From Hyphomicrobium sp. NDB2Meth4 (GTDB taxonomy: Bacteria > Pseudomonadota > Alphaproteobacteria > Rhizobiales > Hyphomicrobiaceae), in NCBI RefSeq assembly GCF_900117445.1, contig NZ_FPEJ01000009.1, positions 186,001 through 250,000 on the forward strand: DNA of 64,000 bases, given 5' to 3'. The notes under the pieces are model-generated. The model was given only the letters and a program-made list of their open reading frames with translations. It was not told the origin of the DNA and made no database searches. Positions 44,210-52,765 of the stretch are shown here, piece by piece; within the stretch, counting starts at the first letter, position 1; every line of letters begins with the position of its first letter. The translations under genes and the position numbers were made by a program.

Positions 44210-44866
44210 TCACCTCTTTAATCGTTCCGAGAGCCGGATTCCGGTTTTAGCTTCTTCTCGATTGCCACAGACCTGCGCTTGGTGATGCAGACGGTCGGCA
44301 CCGCAGCGAGAGCTGCTGGGCTTGCCAACTGCCGGGCTACTCGCGCCAGAGAAGTGAGGTGACCCTTTGCCTCCCGAGCAACGGGTCGCGAGACAAATTT
44401 CACGTTATGGCAATCACCCTGCCGGGGCGCCACTGCGTCGCCACAGGTTGGCTCTACGCTTTGCTACACTTAAGGCAGATTAGACATCTCGCCAGTCCCG
44501 GCCAACTAGAGACGGCTCCGGCCGGGCCAACGCGCCGACCCCATTCCGTTTGCTGTCGGATTTTCCGTGTCGCGACTAACCTGTGTTAGTGTCGCGCCTT
44601 CACGCGCCAACTAATGTTATTTCAAATGGACCCTTGACCACTTCGCATTGCGGGTGGCCATCAGACGATTGTCCGCGTGATCCTCCCCTTGCGTCAGTGT
44701 CTCAAGAGTTTTGAGCGGGCTCGTACTGCCCGGCTGGCTTGACGGCGACCGCGTCTCTTCGGTGGCCAATTTCATTTCATGCGTCGTTGCCGTGTTCAGC
44801 GGGGAAATCAGTGATTTCCACGAAGGACGCATTTCGACTTGCATCGATATCGCTCGGGGACATGCA
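44210..44866. other. Long intergenic stretch before the DUF3494 autotransporter
   Basis: This 657-base gap lies between the tRNA-Pro gene and the autotransporter. Short frames on both strands lack start signals. The autotransporter promoter must lie here. No repeat or hairpin was seen that would explain its length. Confidence 0.4.
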
Positions 44867-46744
44867 ATGAGCTCGAAATCCTTCCAGGCCACCCGTCTGG
44901 GTCAGCCTCCGAAGTTGAATACGCGCGAACCGGCGCCGCAATTTGGAGCGTACGCGCACCCGGTGCCGCACAAGCCGGGCAGGCCGCTTGCGGCTGCGGC
45001 CATCGTAGCAACCCTCGCTGTGGCCCACGTAGCGCTGGCGAGCGACGCGGAGGCGCAAATTCTTGGCACAGCAGAGACCTACGGCGTTCTTGCTGGCTCT
45101 ACCGTAACGAACACCGGCTCGAGCATCATTATGGGGAACGTCGGAGTTTCGCCCGGTGCCGCGGTCGTGGGATTTCCGCCTGGCGTTGTAGTGCCGCCGG
45201 GAACAATTCATGCTGCAGACGCAAACGCGCTACAGGCGCAGAATGACCTAACTACTGCCTATAATACGCTCCGGGGCTTGCCGACCCAAGTCGACTTAAC
45301 CGGACAGAACCTCGGAGGCCTCAACCTAGGTCCAGCCGTCTATAGCTTCGCGACCTCCGCGCAGCTAACCGGGCTGCTGACTCTCAACGGGCAGGGCAAC
45401 GCTAACGCGCAATTCGTTTTCAACATTGGTACGACGCTCACGACAGCGAGCAACTCGGTGGTGCTACTGATCAACGGCGCCAACGGCAACAATGTGTACT
45501 GGACGGTCGGCAGCTCTGCGACGCTCGGAACATCGTCCGTGTTTGCGGGTAATATTCTCGCAGATCAGAGCATCACTCTAAACACCGCCGCCACCATCAC
45601 CTGCGGTCGCGCCTTGGCGCGAGTTGGTGCCGTCACACTTGATAGCAACACCATCACGCTCTGCGCTCGCGGCGGTGACGATGAGGACATTCCGCTGGAT
45701 GAGCTTGGCGGAGAAGGCGTCGGTGGCGGCCAGCAAGCCACGTTCGGCGCGACACGTCTCTTCGGTTCAGCAATTATGGCGCAAGCAGCCTTTTGGATGA
45801 ATGGCTCTGGACCAGATTTGACTGGCGTCACGCCACAGACCAATCGCCCGATGAAGCTTGGCGCGATTGCGAGTGAGGAGGAGCTGGCCCTGTACTCCGG
45901 CTATCAGCCTCGGACTTGGCGTCTGTGGACGTCGGCGTTTGGTGGCAGTTCGTCGTTCGAGGGCAATGACGTGTACTCACTCGGACTTTCGACCCGAACC
46001 TACGGTATTGGCGTCGGCCTAGATTATGAGGTCGACCGTACGCTGCTCGTCGGCCTAGCCGGTGGGTACACTTACACACCGTTCTCGGTCGATAATTTTC
46101 TCACCAGCGGCCAAGCCGAAGGCGGCCAATTCGCCCTCTATGGCGTGAAGCGGTTCGGGAACGCGTATGTGGCCGGAATCGCTGAATACGCGCACTTCTC
46201 GAACAAATCGGACCGCAGCATAGACTGGGTGGTAGACGAACGTGCGACCGGTCAATACTCGGCTGATGGATTTTATGGTCGCGTCGAAACTGGTTGGCGG
46301 CAACTCTTTGGTGCTCATTGGGTGACGCCCTATGCGGCAATCGATGTCGCTCCGTTCAAATTCAACGGCTTCACGGAAGACAGTGACGGCATCCTTGGTC
46401 TGACGTTTGAGGCGCAGTCCGTAACGTCCGTCGTGAGCACGCTGGGTGTGCAGTTCGACACACAGCTCGTGATGGCCAATGGCCAGCGGCTGACACCCTT
46501 TACGCGTATTGCATGGGCGCATGAGTTCAATCCGGATCGGCGCGTCGAATCGAGCCTGATCATGTCGCCCGAGGTCGGTTTCACCACGGAGGGTGCCTTT
46601 GTGGCGAGCGATGCGGCTCTTGTCGATGTCGGCTTGAATCTCGACGTAACAGAGCACACCGGTTTGTTTGCGTACTTCAACGGAGCGTTTGCTGAAAGCA
46701 GCCAAAGTTATGGTGGCAACGGCGGTGTCAGGATCTCCTGGTAG
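44867..46744 (+). CDS. Ice-binding-like (DUF3494) domain on an autotransporter barrel
   Basis: The 625-residue protein has a long N-terminal stretch (about 60 residues) ending in a hydrophobic signal (AAAIVATLAVAHVALASDA), then a DUF3494 ice-binding-type domain (about 65-270: GTAETYGVLAGSTVTNTGSS, GNVGVSPG, NDLTTAYNTLRGLPTQVDLTG, GAVTLDSNTITLC), a short acidic linker (GGDDEDIPLDELGGEG), and a C-terminal autotransporter beta-barrel (about 345-625: RTWRLWTSAFGGSSSFEG, YGIGVGLDYEV, YAAIDVAPFKF, closing GGNGGVRISW with a terminal Trp). It would display the DUF3494 domain on the cell surface. The barrel is of the classical C-terminal type. GGGGA lies before ATG 44867. Confidence 0.92.
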   Translation: MSSKSFQATRLGQPPKLNTREPAPQFGAYAHPVPHKPGRPLAAAAIVATLAVAHVALASDAEAQILGTAETYGVLAGSTVTNTGSSIIMGNVGVSPGAAVVGFPPGVVVPPGTIHAADANALQAQNDLTTAYNTLRGLPTQVDLTGQNLGGLNLGPAVYSFATSAQLTGLLTLNGQGNANAQFVFNIGTTLTTASNSVVLLINGANGNNVYWTVGSSATLGTSSVFAGNILADQSITLNTAATITCGRALARVGAVTLDSNTITLCARGGDDEDIPLDELGGEGVGGGQQATFGATRLFGSAIMAQAAFWMNGSGPDLTGVTPQTNRPMKLGAIASEEELALYSGYQPRTWRLWTSAFGGSSSFEGNDVYSLGLSTRTYGIGVGLDYEVDRTLLVGLAGGYTYTPFSVDNFLTSGQAEGGQFALYGVKRFGNAYVAGIAEYAHFSNKSDRSIDWVVDERATGQYSADGFYGRVETGWRQLFGAHWVTPYAAIDVAPFKFNGFTEDSDGILGLTFEAQSVTSVVSTLGVQFDTQLVMANGQRLTPFTRIAWAHEFNPDRRVESSLIMSPEVGFTTEGAFVASDAALVDVGLNLDVTEHTGLFAYFNGAFAESSQSYGGNGGVRISW

Positions 46745-46830
46745 GGTCCACGCATTGGCAAGAGCCGCCGCCGCATCAAGTGGTCTGTACTTCTCTCGAC
46801 GCAAGCGCGATTGAGTTCCGCCGGCTGAAT

Positions 46831-47214
46831 TCAATGGGGTCTAGGTTCCGCATGTGGGAGCAGGCGAGCAAGTATCCGCTCCAATTCGCCGTATTGAAAT
46901 GGCTTGCGGAGGACGGCGCGGTCGCGGAAGTCATCCCACATGTCGTCGGCGCTGTTGCCCGTGGAGATGGCAAAAGGCACGCCATGAGCTTGGAGAGCTT
47001 GAGCCACCATCCGGCTGCTGGCCCCATTCAAGTTCATATCCAGCAGCGCGGCGTCGAATGTTTGCCCATCCACCAGATCGACGGCGCCGTCAGCGGTGGT
47101 GGCAAGGGTCACGGCCTCGCAGCCGAGATCTGCGAGCATGTCCTCAATCATTAGACTGATAAGCATCTCATCCTCGACAACGAGAATGCGACGTCCGGAT
47201 AGGAGGCTACTCAT
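46831..47214 (-). CDS. Single-domain response regulator
   Basis: The 127-residue protein is a receiver domain only: acidic pocket VVEDEMLI, phospho-acceptor Asp in AALLDMNLNG, and the signalling Thr/Ser (ISTGNS) and Lys (LRKPFQYGELE). It has no output domain, so it acts as a phosphate carrier or sink. Its ATG overlaps the stop of the HWE kinase gene in an ATGA (47211-47214), so they form a coupled two-component pair. Confidence 0.92.
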   Translation of the reverse strand: MSSLLSGRRILVVEDEMLISLMIEDMLADLGCEAVTLATTADGAVDLVDGQTFDAALLDMNLNGASSRMVAQALQAHGVPFAISTGNSADDMWDDFRDRAVLRKPFQYGELERILARLLPHAEPRPH

Positions 47215-48248
47215 GGCGTCACCACTAATGGAATTGGAATGCTCATCGTGCACGACAATCCGGCAGGCTGGTAATCGAGCTGCGCCGTGGCTCCTAGCGC
47301 GTCCAGTCCGTGCTCGATCACGCGCGAGCCGAAACCCTTGCGTGGGGGTTGCGTTACGTGCGGCCCACCTTTTTCCGTCCAATGTAGATTGAGCCGGCTG
47401 CCCTGGGCGTCCGTTTCGAGCTTCCACTCGACAAGAACCGATCCCGTAGCGTTCGACAGCGCCCCGTACTTCACCGCATTGGTGGCCAGCTCGTTGAACG
47501 AAATTGCAAGCGCCAGGGCCGCCTTGGGTGGAAAGCGGATGTTCTCGCCGTTGATCACGATGCGCTCGGCCCTACCGTCCACCCCGAACGGCTCCAAGGC
47601 ATCATGAAGCAGATCGACCAACCCCGCGCTCTGCCAATTCTCCCTCGTCAGCAGATCGTGCGAGCGCGAGAGCGCCAATAGCCGGGACTCGATCGCTTCT
47701 CGGATAACGAGTGGATCGTTCGGCGTGCGCAATGCCTGCCACACAATCGACTGCACGGTCGATAGCGTGTTCTTCACGCGATGGTTCAACTCGTCGATGA
47801 GCATCTTCGAATGTGTCTGCTCATCCTTGATGGCAGTGAGATCGATGAACGAAGCAAAGTATTGAACGATATCCCCGTCCTCTAACCGGACCGGACTGAT
47901 AAAGAGGGCGGCCCAAAACTCACTGCCGTCTTTGCGACGAAAGCGAACTTGCGAGCCAGCGCCTGACCCTCCCAAAAATTGAGATTCAATTCGCGCCCGT
48001 GCTTCGGCATCAGCTGCATGCGCCAAGATGAAGTCGAAGCTTTGACCGAGCACTTCGTCTCGCGCATAACCGGTCAACGTCAGAAAACTGTCATTGGCGA
48101 AGATAATTGGATTGTCGGGCTGCTTAGCGTCGGTGAACACCATCGCCATGCGCGTTGTCTCAGCAGCAACCACGAAGGGGCCGCGGTCGTTCTTGAAGCT
48201 CTCGACGTCCGCTTCGGCCTTCGTTTGCCGCTCTGACTTGTTTGGCAT
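47211..48248 (-). CDS. PAS-HWE histidine kinase
   Basis: The 345-residue cytoplasmic kinase has an N-terminal LOV-like PAS domain (IIFANDSFLTLTGYARDEVLGQSFDFIL ... GSEFWAALFISPV, then FIDLT) and an HWE-type kinase domain: the phospho-accepting His in MLIDELNHRVKNTLSTVQSIV, AISFNELATNAVKYGAL and HWTEKGGP, with GFGSRVIEHGLDAL as the G box. HWE kinases replace the usual H box and are common in Rhizobiales. In LOV domains the photoactive Cys sits in GRNCRFLQG; here it reads GQSFDFILA, so no light-driven adduct is expected. The partner regulator is coupled downstream. Confidence 0.9.
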   Translation of the reverse strand: MPNKSERQTKAEADVESFKNDRGPFVVAAETTRMAMVFTDAKQPDNPIIFANDSFLTLTGYARDEVLGQSFDFILAHAADAEARARIESQFLGGSGAGSQVRFRRKDGSEFWAALFISPVRLEDGDIVQYFASFIDLTAIKDEQTHSKMLIDELNHRVKNTLSTVQSIVWQALRTPNDPLVIREAIESRLLALSRSHDLLTRENWQSAGLVDLLHDALEPFGVDGRAERIVINGENIRFPPKAALALAISFNELATNAVKYGALSNATGSVLVEWKLETDAQGSRLNLHWTEKGGPHVTQPPRKGFGSRVIEHGLDALGATAQLDYQPAGLSCTMSIPIPLVVTP

Positions 48249-48527
48249 CTTCGGCGTCCCTCTGATGCAACGCATACGGTCGAGTAGACGTGTTAGCCGA
48301 ATATCCGTCGTGTATTCCTAGCACGTATCGCTCTCATTATCGCCCTGCATGTCGCCCGCAGTTTTGGGTAGCGGTGCTCGCTCCGCGCGTGGTGTGTGAG
48401 ATGCCGCAGGCGGGCGGCCCGTCTCCCTAGACCAGCTTCACGATAACGTGGCTGAACCAAAGCACAGCGCTGTCGTTTGCCAGTCGATGGGAATCCGATC
48501 TCGGATTCCAAAAAGGAGAGCCAAATA

Positions 48528-48968
48528 ATGTTTAAACCAGCAATTGTGGCTGCCGCGATGTTGAGCTTCGGTGCGGTTGGCATCCAGCCCGTGTCGGCTG
48601 AAACGCCCACTGGCGAGCAGACCACAAAAATGGACAAGACGTCGGATCGTACGCCGGGGAATCCGTCGCCCGACCGCAGCGAGGGTTCCGGCCGCAGCGG
48701 TGCCGCTGGTACCGACGCGAGCCAGACGAAGGATGGCACATCTGACCGGACTCCCGGACATAGTGCTGCAGGGACCGACGCGACGCATGCAGCTCGCGGC
48801 AACCTATTCACTGAGGAGCAAGCCCGCAGTCATCTTTCGCACCTTGGCTACACCAATATTTCCGAGTTGACGAAGGACGAGAGCGGCGCGTGGCGCGGAT
48901 CTGCCAAGAAGGACGGGAAGACGGTGATGGTGGGCATTGACGTCAAAGGCACCGTCGCGACCAACTGA
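48528..48968 (+). CDS. Exported protein with C-terminal PepSY-like region
   Basis: The 146-residue product has a signal peptide (MFKPAIVAAAMLSFGAVG, cut near VSA-ETP), a Gly/Ser/Thr-rich disordered middle with repeated DGTSDRTPG and DKTSDRTPG motifs, and a compact C-terminal module (LFTEEQARSHLSHLGYTNISELTKDESGAWRGSAKKDGKTVMVGIDVKGTV) that looks like a PepSY fold, which often inhibits peptidases. AAGGAG is seven bases before the ATG. It is probably a secreted or periplasmic regulator of unknown target. Confidence 0.75.
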   Translation: MFKPAIVAAAMLSFGAVGIQPVSAETPTGEQTTKMDKTSDRTPGNPSPDRSEGSGRSGAAGTDASQTKDGTSDRTPGHSAAGTDATHAARGNLFTEEQARSHLSHLGYTNISELTKDESGAWRGSAKKDGKTVMVGIDVKGTVATN

Positions 48969-49062
48969 GACTGCCTGCTCCTGAGCTGCTTCGGCGTCCG
49001 CCTTGTCGGCGGCGCCGATTCCGGCTCAACGACTAGGCGTGCGGCCGGTACAGATCGGGTCT

Positions 49063-49755
49063 CTACGCCAGATAACAGTTTGCGGTGAGATGGCACTGTG
49101 CGACGCGCCATTCGACGAAATTCCCATCGAGAGAGATCGACACCCGATCGAGGACGATGAGGGGAGCCATGGGAGCGACAAGAAGCAATTCCGCCACTTC
49201 TGGCGATGCCTGGCCAACCGATATGCGCTCCTCCGGCTTGCCAAGCAATTTTCCGTGGGCTTGGGCGATAGCAGAAATATCGCGGGGAAAGCCGTTGGTC
49301 TTCAACAGGTCGGGAAACAACCGAGCGGGCATAGAAATCTGTTCGACCATATAAGGGCTGCCCGCAACCCGCGCAACAGAACGGATCCTGTATACAGTAT
49401 CGCTTAACTCAAGGCGCAACCGCTCGCATTCCTGTTCGTGAGCGGCACCTTCCATAACGTCGACTATTTCGACATGCCCTGCGACGCGTGCACCATTGGC
49501 ATGTCGAACAGCCGTGTATCGCCCGCGTAGCTCGTCGGTGGCTTGATCGATGACATACGTGCCGCGCCCCTGCTTACGTACGACGACGTGCTCACTCTCC
49601 ATGATCTCGAGCGCTTTGCGCATCGTGCCAGCGCTGACTCCGTACTCCCGAGACAGGTCGAGTTCGTTGGGGATCGACGCGCCCGGCTTCCAAGCGCCCG
49701 CCGCGATGCGCTCTATCAAAGCGTCGCGCACCTGAAGATAGAGCGGTCGCGTCAT
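49063..49755 (-). CDS. GntR-family transcription regulator (HutC-type)
   Basis: The 230-residue protein has the N-terminal winged HTH (PLYLQVRDALIERIAAGAW, ELDLSREYGVSAGTMRKALEIMESEHVVVRKQGRGTYV) and a C-terminal UTRA effector domain (YRIRSVARVAGSPYMVEQISMPARLFPDL ... AQAHGKLLGKPEERISVGQASPEVA). It would bind DNA as a dimer and respond to a small molecule. The effector and the controlled genes are not evident. ATG 49755 is taken from the MTRPLY start typical of the family. It lies between two exported-protein genes and a decayed Crp gene. Confidence 0.88.
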   Translation of the reverse strand: MTRPLYLQVRDALIERIAAGAWKPGASIPNELDLSREYGVSAGTMRKALEIMESEHVVVRKQGRGTYVIDQATDELRGRYTAVRHANGARVAGHVEIVDVMEGAAHEQECERLRLELSDTVYRIRSVARVAGSPYMVEQISMPARLFPDLLKTNGFPRDISAIAQAHGKLLGKPEERISVGQASPEVAELLLVAPMAPLIVLDRVSISLDGNFVEWRVAQCHLTANCYLA

Positions 49756-50014
49756 CAAGCTGCTGCAAGTCACTCGCAAGCTCCATCATGATTTGCGCAA
49801 AGGCGCATCATTGATCGTGTGCAGCGGCGACGTCTCCGAGAGCCGGTCGAGGAATGGCCTGCCCTCGGAGGGGGGGACTGGGAGTTCGCCGGCTGGCGAT
49901 CGAAGGATGATCGACCAGCCCTTTCGATTAGCGCGAAGTCATCGAGGGTTCACTAGCGTGTGTTAGCCATCGGACTAAAATCGGCAGCGCGTCATGATCC
50001 GCGCGAGCAGTTGG

Positions 50015-50730
50015 CTAATCGAGATAGCCGCCACGAAAACCAGCAAGCTCCTTCAGTCCATGCAGGTTGAGGATGGTGACCCATCCTCTTTGCACTGTTA
50101 GGAGTTCAAGCTCGCGCAGCTGTCGAAGTACGCGGTTGACGTGGATGGCACTGAGGCCGAGCGCGTCAGCCAACACGTACTGATTCAGCGGGCATTGGAA
50201 TTCGGTCTTCGAGGATACGCCAATAAGGTTCAGGCGCTCCGCCAGCTCCATGAAGAAATGTGCTGTGCGCTCTATCGCGCTGCGCCGTCCGACGCTGACG
50301 AGATGCTCGACGACCATCGCCTCATCACGTGAGGTGGCCCACAAAATTGCCGCGCCAAGACGCGGAAAGTCTCTGAAGGTTTGCAGCATGTGCGCGCCCT
50401 CGACCACGCTGACGACAGCGTCCGTGAGCGCTTCGAATGATGGTCAGCTGTGCGCAGAAGAGCGCTACGAAGCCCGACGCAATCGCCCGCTATTGGAAAT
50501 GAGATGATCTGCCGGCTGCCCGTTGGGAGGTCCTTGTAACTGCACGCCCAGCCCGACTGCAGAACATAGACCTTCTGCCCCGTCTGTCCCTCGTGAACGA
50601 GCTGCTTGCCGCGCTTCACATTGGTGGTGGGCGATTGAAGCGCCCCAAGGCATTCGGCCTCGTCCGGCGACAACGCCATGAACGTGTTCAGCTTCCTCGC
50701 CAGCACGCTGTCAAGCCGCGCATTGATCAT
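50015..50730 (-). pseudogene. Crp/Fnr-family regulator, frameshifted
   Basis: The cNMP-binding half is read in one frame (MINARLDSVLARKLN ... VLQSGWACSYKDLPTGSRQIISFPIAGDCVGLRSALLRTADH) and the C-terminal half in another (FEALTDAVVSVVEGAHMLQTF ... VLADALGLSAIHVNRVLRQLRELELLTVQRGWVTI). The switch falls at about 50434-50442 and is explained by one missing base between DH and FEALTD. All the Crp/Fnr landmarks are present but in two frames, so this is a recent pseudogene, a sequencing error, or a frameshift-regulated gene. It is divergent to the small helical protein gene at 50866. Confidence 0.85.
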
Positions 50731-50865
50731 AATTCGATCTCACAGGCGGCACCGGCCCGACTGAATAAAAAAGTCGACCGCCGGTTGATGATTACCATAG
50801 AAAAATCAACACAGCCAATCTGGATCAGCGCCGGGTCATGGCCGAGCAAATAGAATGGCTCGCAA

Positions 50866-51162
50866 ATGAAAGACCGAAACCGCAACTTATCCCCGATCGA
50901 AGTCGACGGTCTGGCGGCCCTCGGCATCTGCGAATCCCTGCTCCTGGCCTTGAGCGACGCAGAGATCCTCAATGACAAGGATGTCAGAGATTTGCTCGGC
51001 GATGTTGTCACCACGCACATAGAGGCGGCGGGCGTTTCTGCGACACCCGAACGGCACAATGCCGTTGTCGCTATCATTCAGCGCATAATCGCTGGCAACG
51101 AAGCGGCACCACACGCGTCTCGTGGAGCGCCCGCATCGCAAGCGATACGGTCTTCTGAATGA
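50866..51162 (+). CDS. Small helical protein, paralogue A
   Basis: The 98-residue protein shares its core with the gene at 53524-53757: VDGLAALGICESLLLALSDAEIL, then DVRDLLGDVVTTHIEAAG and ERHNAVVAIIQRIIAG. No known domain was recognised; it looks all-helical, possibly a small binding or anti-regulator protein. It starts 135 bases from the frameshifted Crp/Fnr gene on the opposite strand; the paralogue also sits against a Crp/Fnr gene. The region before the ATG has no clear Shine-Dalgarno sequence. Confidence 0.7.
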   Translation: MKDRNRNLSPIEVDGLAALGICESLLLALSDAEILNDKDVRDLLGDVVTTHIEAAGVSATPERHNAVVAIIQRIIAGNEAAPHASRGAPASQAIRSSE

Positions 51163-51277
51163 CGTTAATATGACCGTTTCAGAAAAGGCGATGCAGAACA
51201 CCCTAGAAGCGATCGCAAAGCTCGTGCACTAACATGCATCAGTAGAGTTGTCAGACGTGAGCGCACAAGCAATGACC

Positions 51278-51303
51278 AGGAAGGGATTCGTTGTGCGAAC
51301 CCC
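51278..51303. other. Imperfect inverted repeat
   Basis: AGGAAGGGATTCG and CGAACCCCTTCCT form a stem with a single mismatch that can wobble on the minus strand, around a TTGTG loop. It lies beyond the stop of the 51338-51607 gene. There is no T run, so a terminator role is doubtful. Confidence 0.35.
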
Positions 51304-51337
51304 TTCCTTGTGTCGAAAGCGATAGCGTCAGTTGCGG

Positions 51338-51607
51338 CTAATCGCAGTAGCGGCGCCCGCGGCGCGAGTAGCAACCATCATCGTCGGAATTGGCAATTGC
51401 AGCCGCAGCGGCTGCTCCGAGAACGCCGAGGGCGATCCACTTGCCGTTGCGATAGTGTCCGCGGCCGCGGTGACCGCGATTGTGGGAATAGTGTTTGTTG
51501 TGATTGTCAAAGTGGCGTCCCCGGGCGGGACCGGCATCGGCCGTTGTGATGAGGCTGGTCGAAGCCAAAGCGGCGACCAGCGCCAACGTCGTTATTTTTT
51601 TTATCAT
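51338..51607 (-). CDS. Small exported His/Arg/Gly-rich protein
   Basis: The 89-residue product has a signal peptide (MIKKITTLALVAALASTSL, cut near TADA-GPA), a stretch rich in His, Arg, Gly and Asn (HFDNHNKHYSHNRGHRGRGH), a short hydrophobic segment (WIALGVLGAAAAAAIA) and a tail with two cysteines (GCYSRRGRRYCD) able to form a disulfide. The His cluster could bind metal. This layout recurs in small exported proteins of Hyphomicrobiales, of unknown function. GGAG is six bases before the ATG. Confidence 0.7.
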   Translation of the reverse strand: MIKKITTLALVAALASTSLITTADAGPARGRHFDNHNKHYSHNRGHRGRGHYRNGKWIALGVLGAAAAAAIANSDDDGCYSRRGRRYCD

Positions 51608-52023
51608 GTGAGCTCCAGTAGTTTGGGGATGCCAATCACCGAACGAACTCGTTGGAGACACGCTTTGGCGCATCGCTTGGGCAGATTGGTTTGCTCAAGC
51701 GGCTTCACCGCATCCGAACATTGTTGTCGGTGCGGATCATACAAAACGGCAGTGACTGAGATCGGTCGATTGTATCAATTAGATGGGCATTCGCCGGGTG
51801 AACCACAAGCGCCGGCGGCTTGAATTGCGCGCAGAAGCATCGTGAGACCGTTAGGTCGCGACTTAGATCAATGCTATTAGTCTACGGTGTCCCGCAAACG
51901 AGCTTGCCACTGTGGAGTGTCGTTCGCGACACGTTGATCAGCGGCCGTTCGCGACAGCGTTGAAATGCGCCGCCGTCAGCACAAACAGTTGCTGCATGAT
52001 TTCGGCGTCAGGAAGGAATCGAA
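51608..52023. other. Divergent intergenic region with a UUCG hairpin
   Basis: This 416-base gap separates the exported His-rich protein gene and the small ORFs from 52024. It contains a perfect 6-bp stem GTGTCG / CGACAC with a TTCG tetraloop (51918-51933), and GTTCGCGACA recurs at 51947. The hairpin could be an RNA element or an operator; no T run follows. Confidence 0.4.
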
Positions 52024-52305
52024 ATGGAAGTTGGACCGCTGCTCGTTGAGCAGCGTCGCGTCGGCGATGAATTTCGTATCGTTGAACAGGCCATCGAGCA
52101 GATGCACAGCGCGCTCGCGAATGGGCGACTGAGCGCCGCTATGAGGTCGCAGTTAGAGGCATGTTCCGTTTCAACAGCCGCTGAATTGAGGCGGCTCGGC
52201 CAACGGCGACTTGAGCTTGACGCCGAGGTATCAGCGGCAAACACGCGCGCGCGGCAAGGCGGTGTTGCGAGAGCATCTGAGCGCAACCGCGGGCGATGTT
52301 CTTAG
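52024..52305 (+). CDS. Small hypothetical helical protein
   Basis: The 93-residue protein has no recognised domain. It is rich in Arg, Glu, Leu and Ala with heptad-like spacing (VEQRRVGDEFRIVEQAIEQM, AAELRRLGQRRLELDAEV), so a helical hairpin or coiled coil is likely. AGGAAGG lies about seven bases before the ATG, which supports a real gene. It is the first of a row of small genes leading to a Crp/Fnr regulator. Confidence 0.55.
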   Translation: MEVGPLLVEQRRVGDEFRIVEQAIEQMHSALANGRLSAAMRSQLEACSVSTAAELRRLGQRRLELDAEVSAANTRARQGGVARASERNRGRCS

Positions 52306-52322
52306 GGCATGGAGGCCTTCGC

Positions 52323-52523
52323 ATGAGACAAGACAAAACTTGCCTGGAGATGGCGTTTGAGCTCGCGCGTTCCGGGAAGTTCGCCGATCTTGCTCTGTTG
52401 GAACGCCATCTTCGCGACGAGGGCTACTCGACGACCCAGTTGGATGGTCCCTCTCTCCGGCGGCAGATACGTATGTTGCTTCTGGCATCTGCCAAGCAGC
52501 CATGTACTCCCCTTACGAACTGA
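52323..52523 (+). CDS. Small hypothetical protein, 66 residues
   Basis: The product (LEMAFELARSGKFADLALLERHLRDEGY then LRRQIRMLLLASAKQ) is a helical basic-acidic protein of no recognised family. GGAGG stands seven bases before ATG 52323. It lies 17 bases after the preceding small gene. The Shine-Dalgarno sequence makes it plausible as a real gene in the row. Confidence 0.55.
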   Translation: MRQDKTCLEMAFELARSGKFADLALLERHLRDEGYSTTQLDGPSLRRQIRMLLLASAKQPCTPLTN

Positions 52524-52562
52524 AGCCGTACCGTGTCTCAACAGGCCATGATGGAGCTAGCG

Positions 52563-52739
52563 ATGCAGAAGCCAAAGCTCGATGACGAAACCCCGCAGCT
52601 GGATCCCGAGCAGGATCTCGGCACGCGGGGCACGGAGGCCGTGAATACGGATTCAAATGATACCCCGTCCGCCGATGCGAACGGCGACTCTGACGACGAG
52701 CGTGCCGATGAGAACCAGGCCGTGCCCGACAGCTCGTGA
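52563..52739 (+). CDS. Small acidic disordered protein
   Basis: The 58-residue product is almost entirely acidic and polar, with a C-terminal run (NTDSNDTPSADANGDSDDERADENQ). GGAG is six bases before ATG 52563. It lies 26 bases before the Crp/Fnr regulator, on the same strand. A GTG at 52533 would lengthen it to 68 residues. It may be a short regulator or a translated leader. No family was recognised. Confidence 0.5.
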   Translation: MQKPKLDDETPQLDPEQDLGTRGTEAVNTDSNDTPSADANGDSDDERADENQAVPDSS

Positions 52740-52765
52740 ACCTCACAGGAAGGTCATACGGTCAA

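Noticed and set aside
44210-44866. Possible attachment site or integrase scar after tRNA-Pro
   Set aside because: No copy of the tRNA 3' end and no integrase fragment was found in the following sequence.
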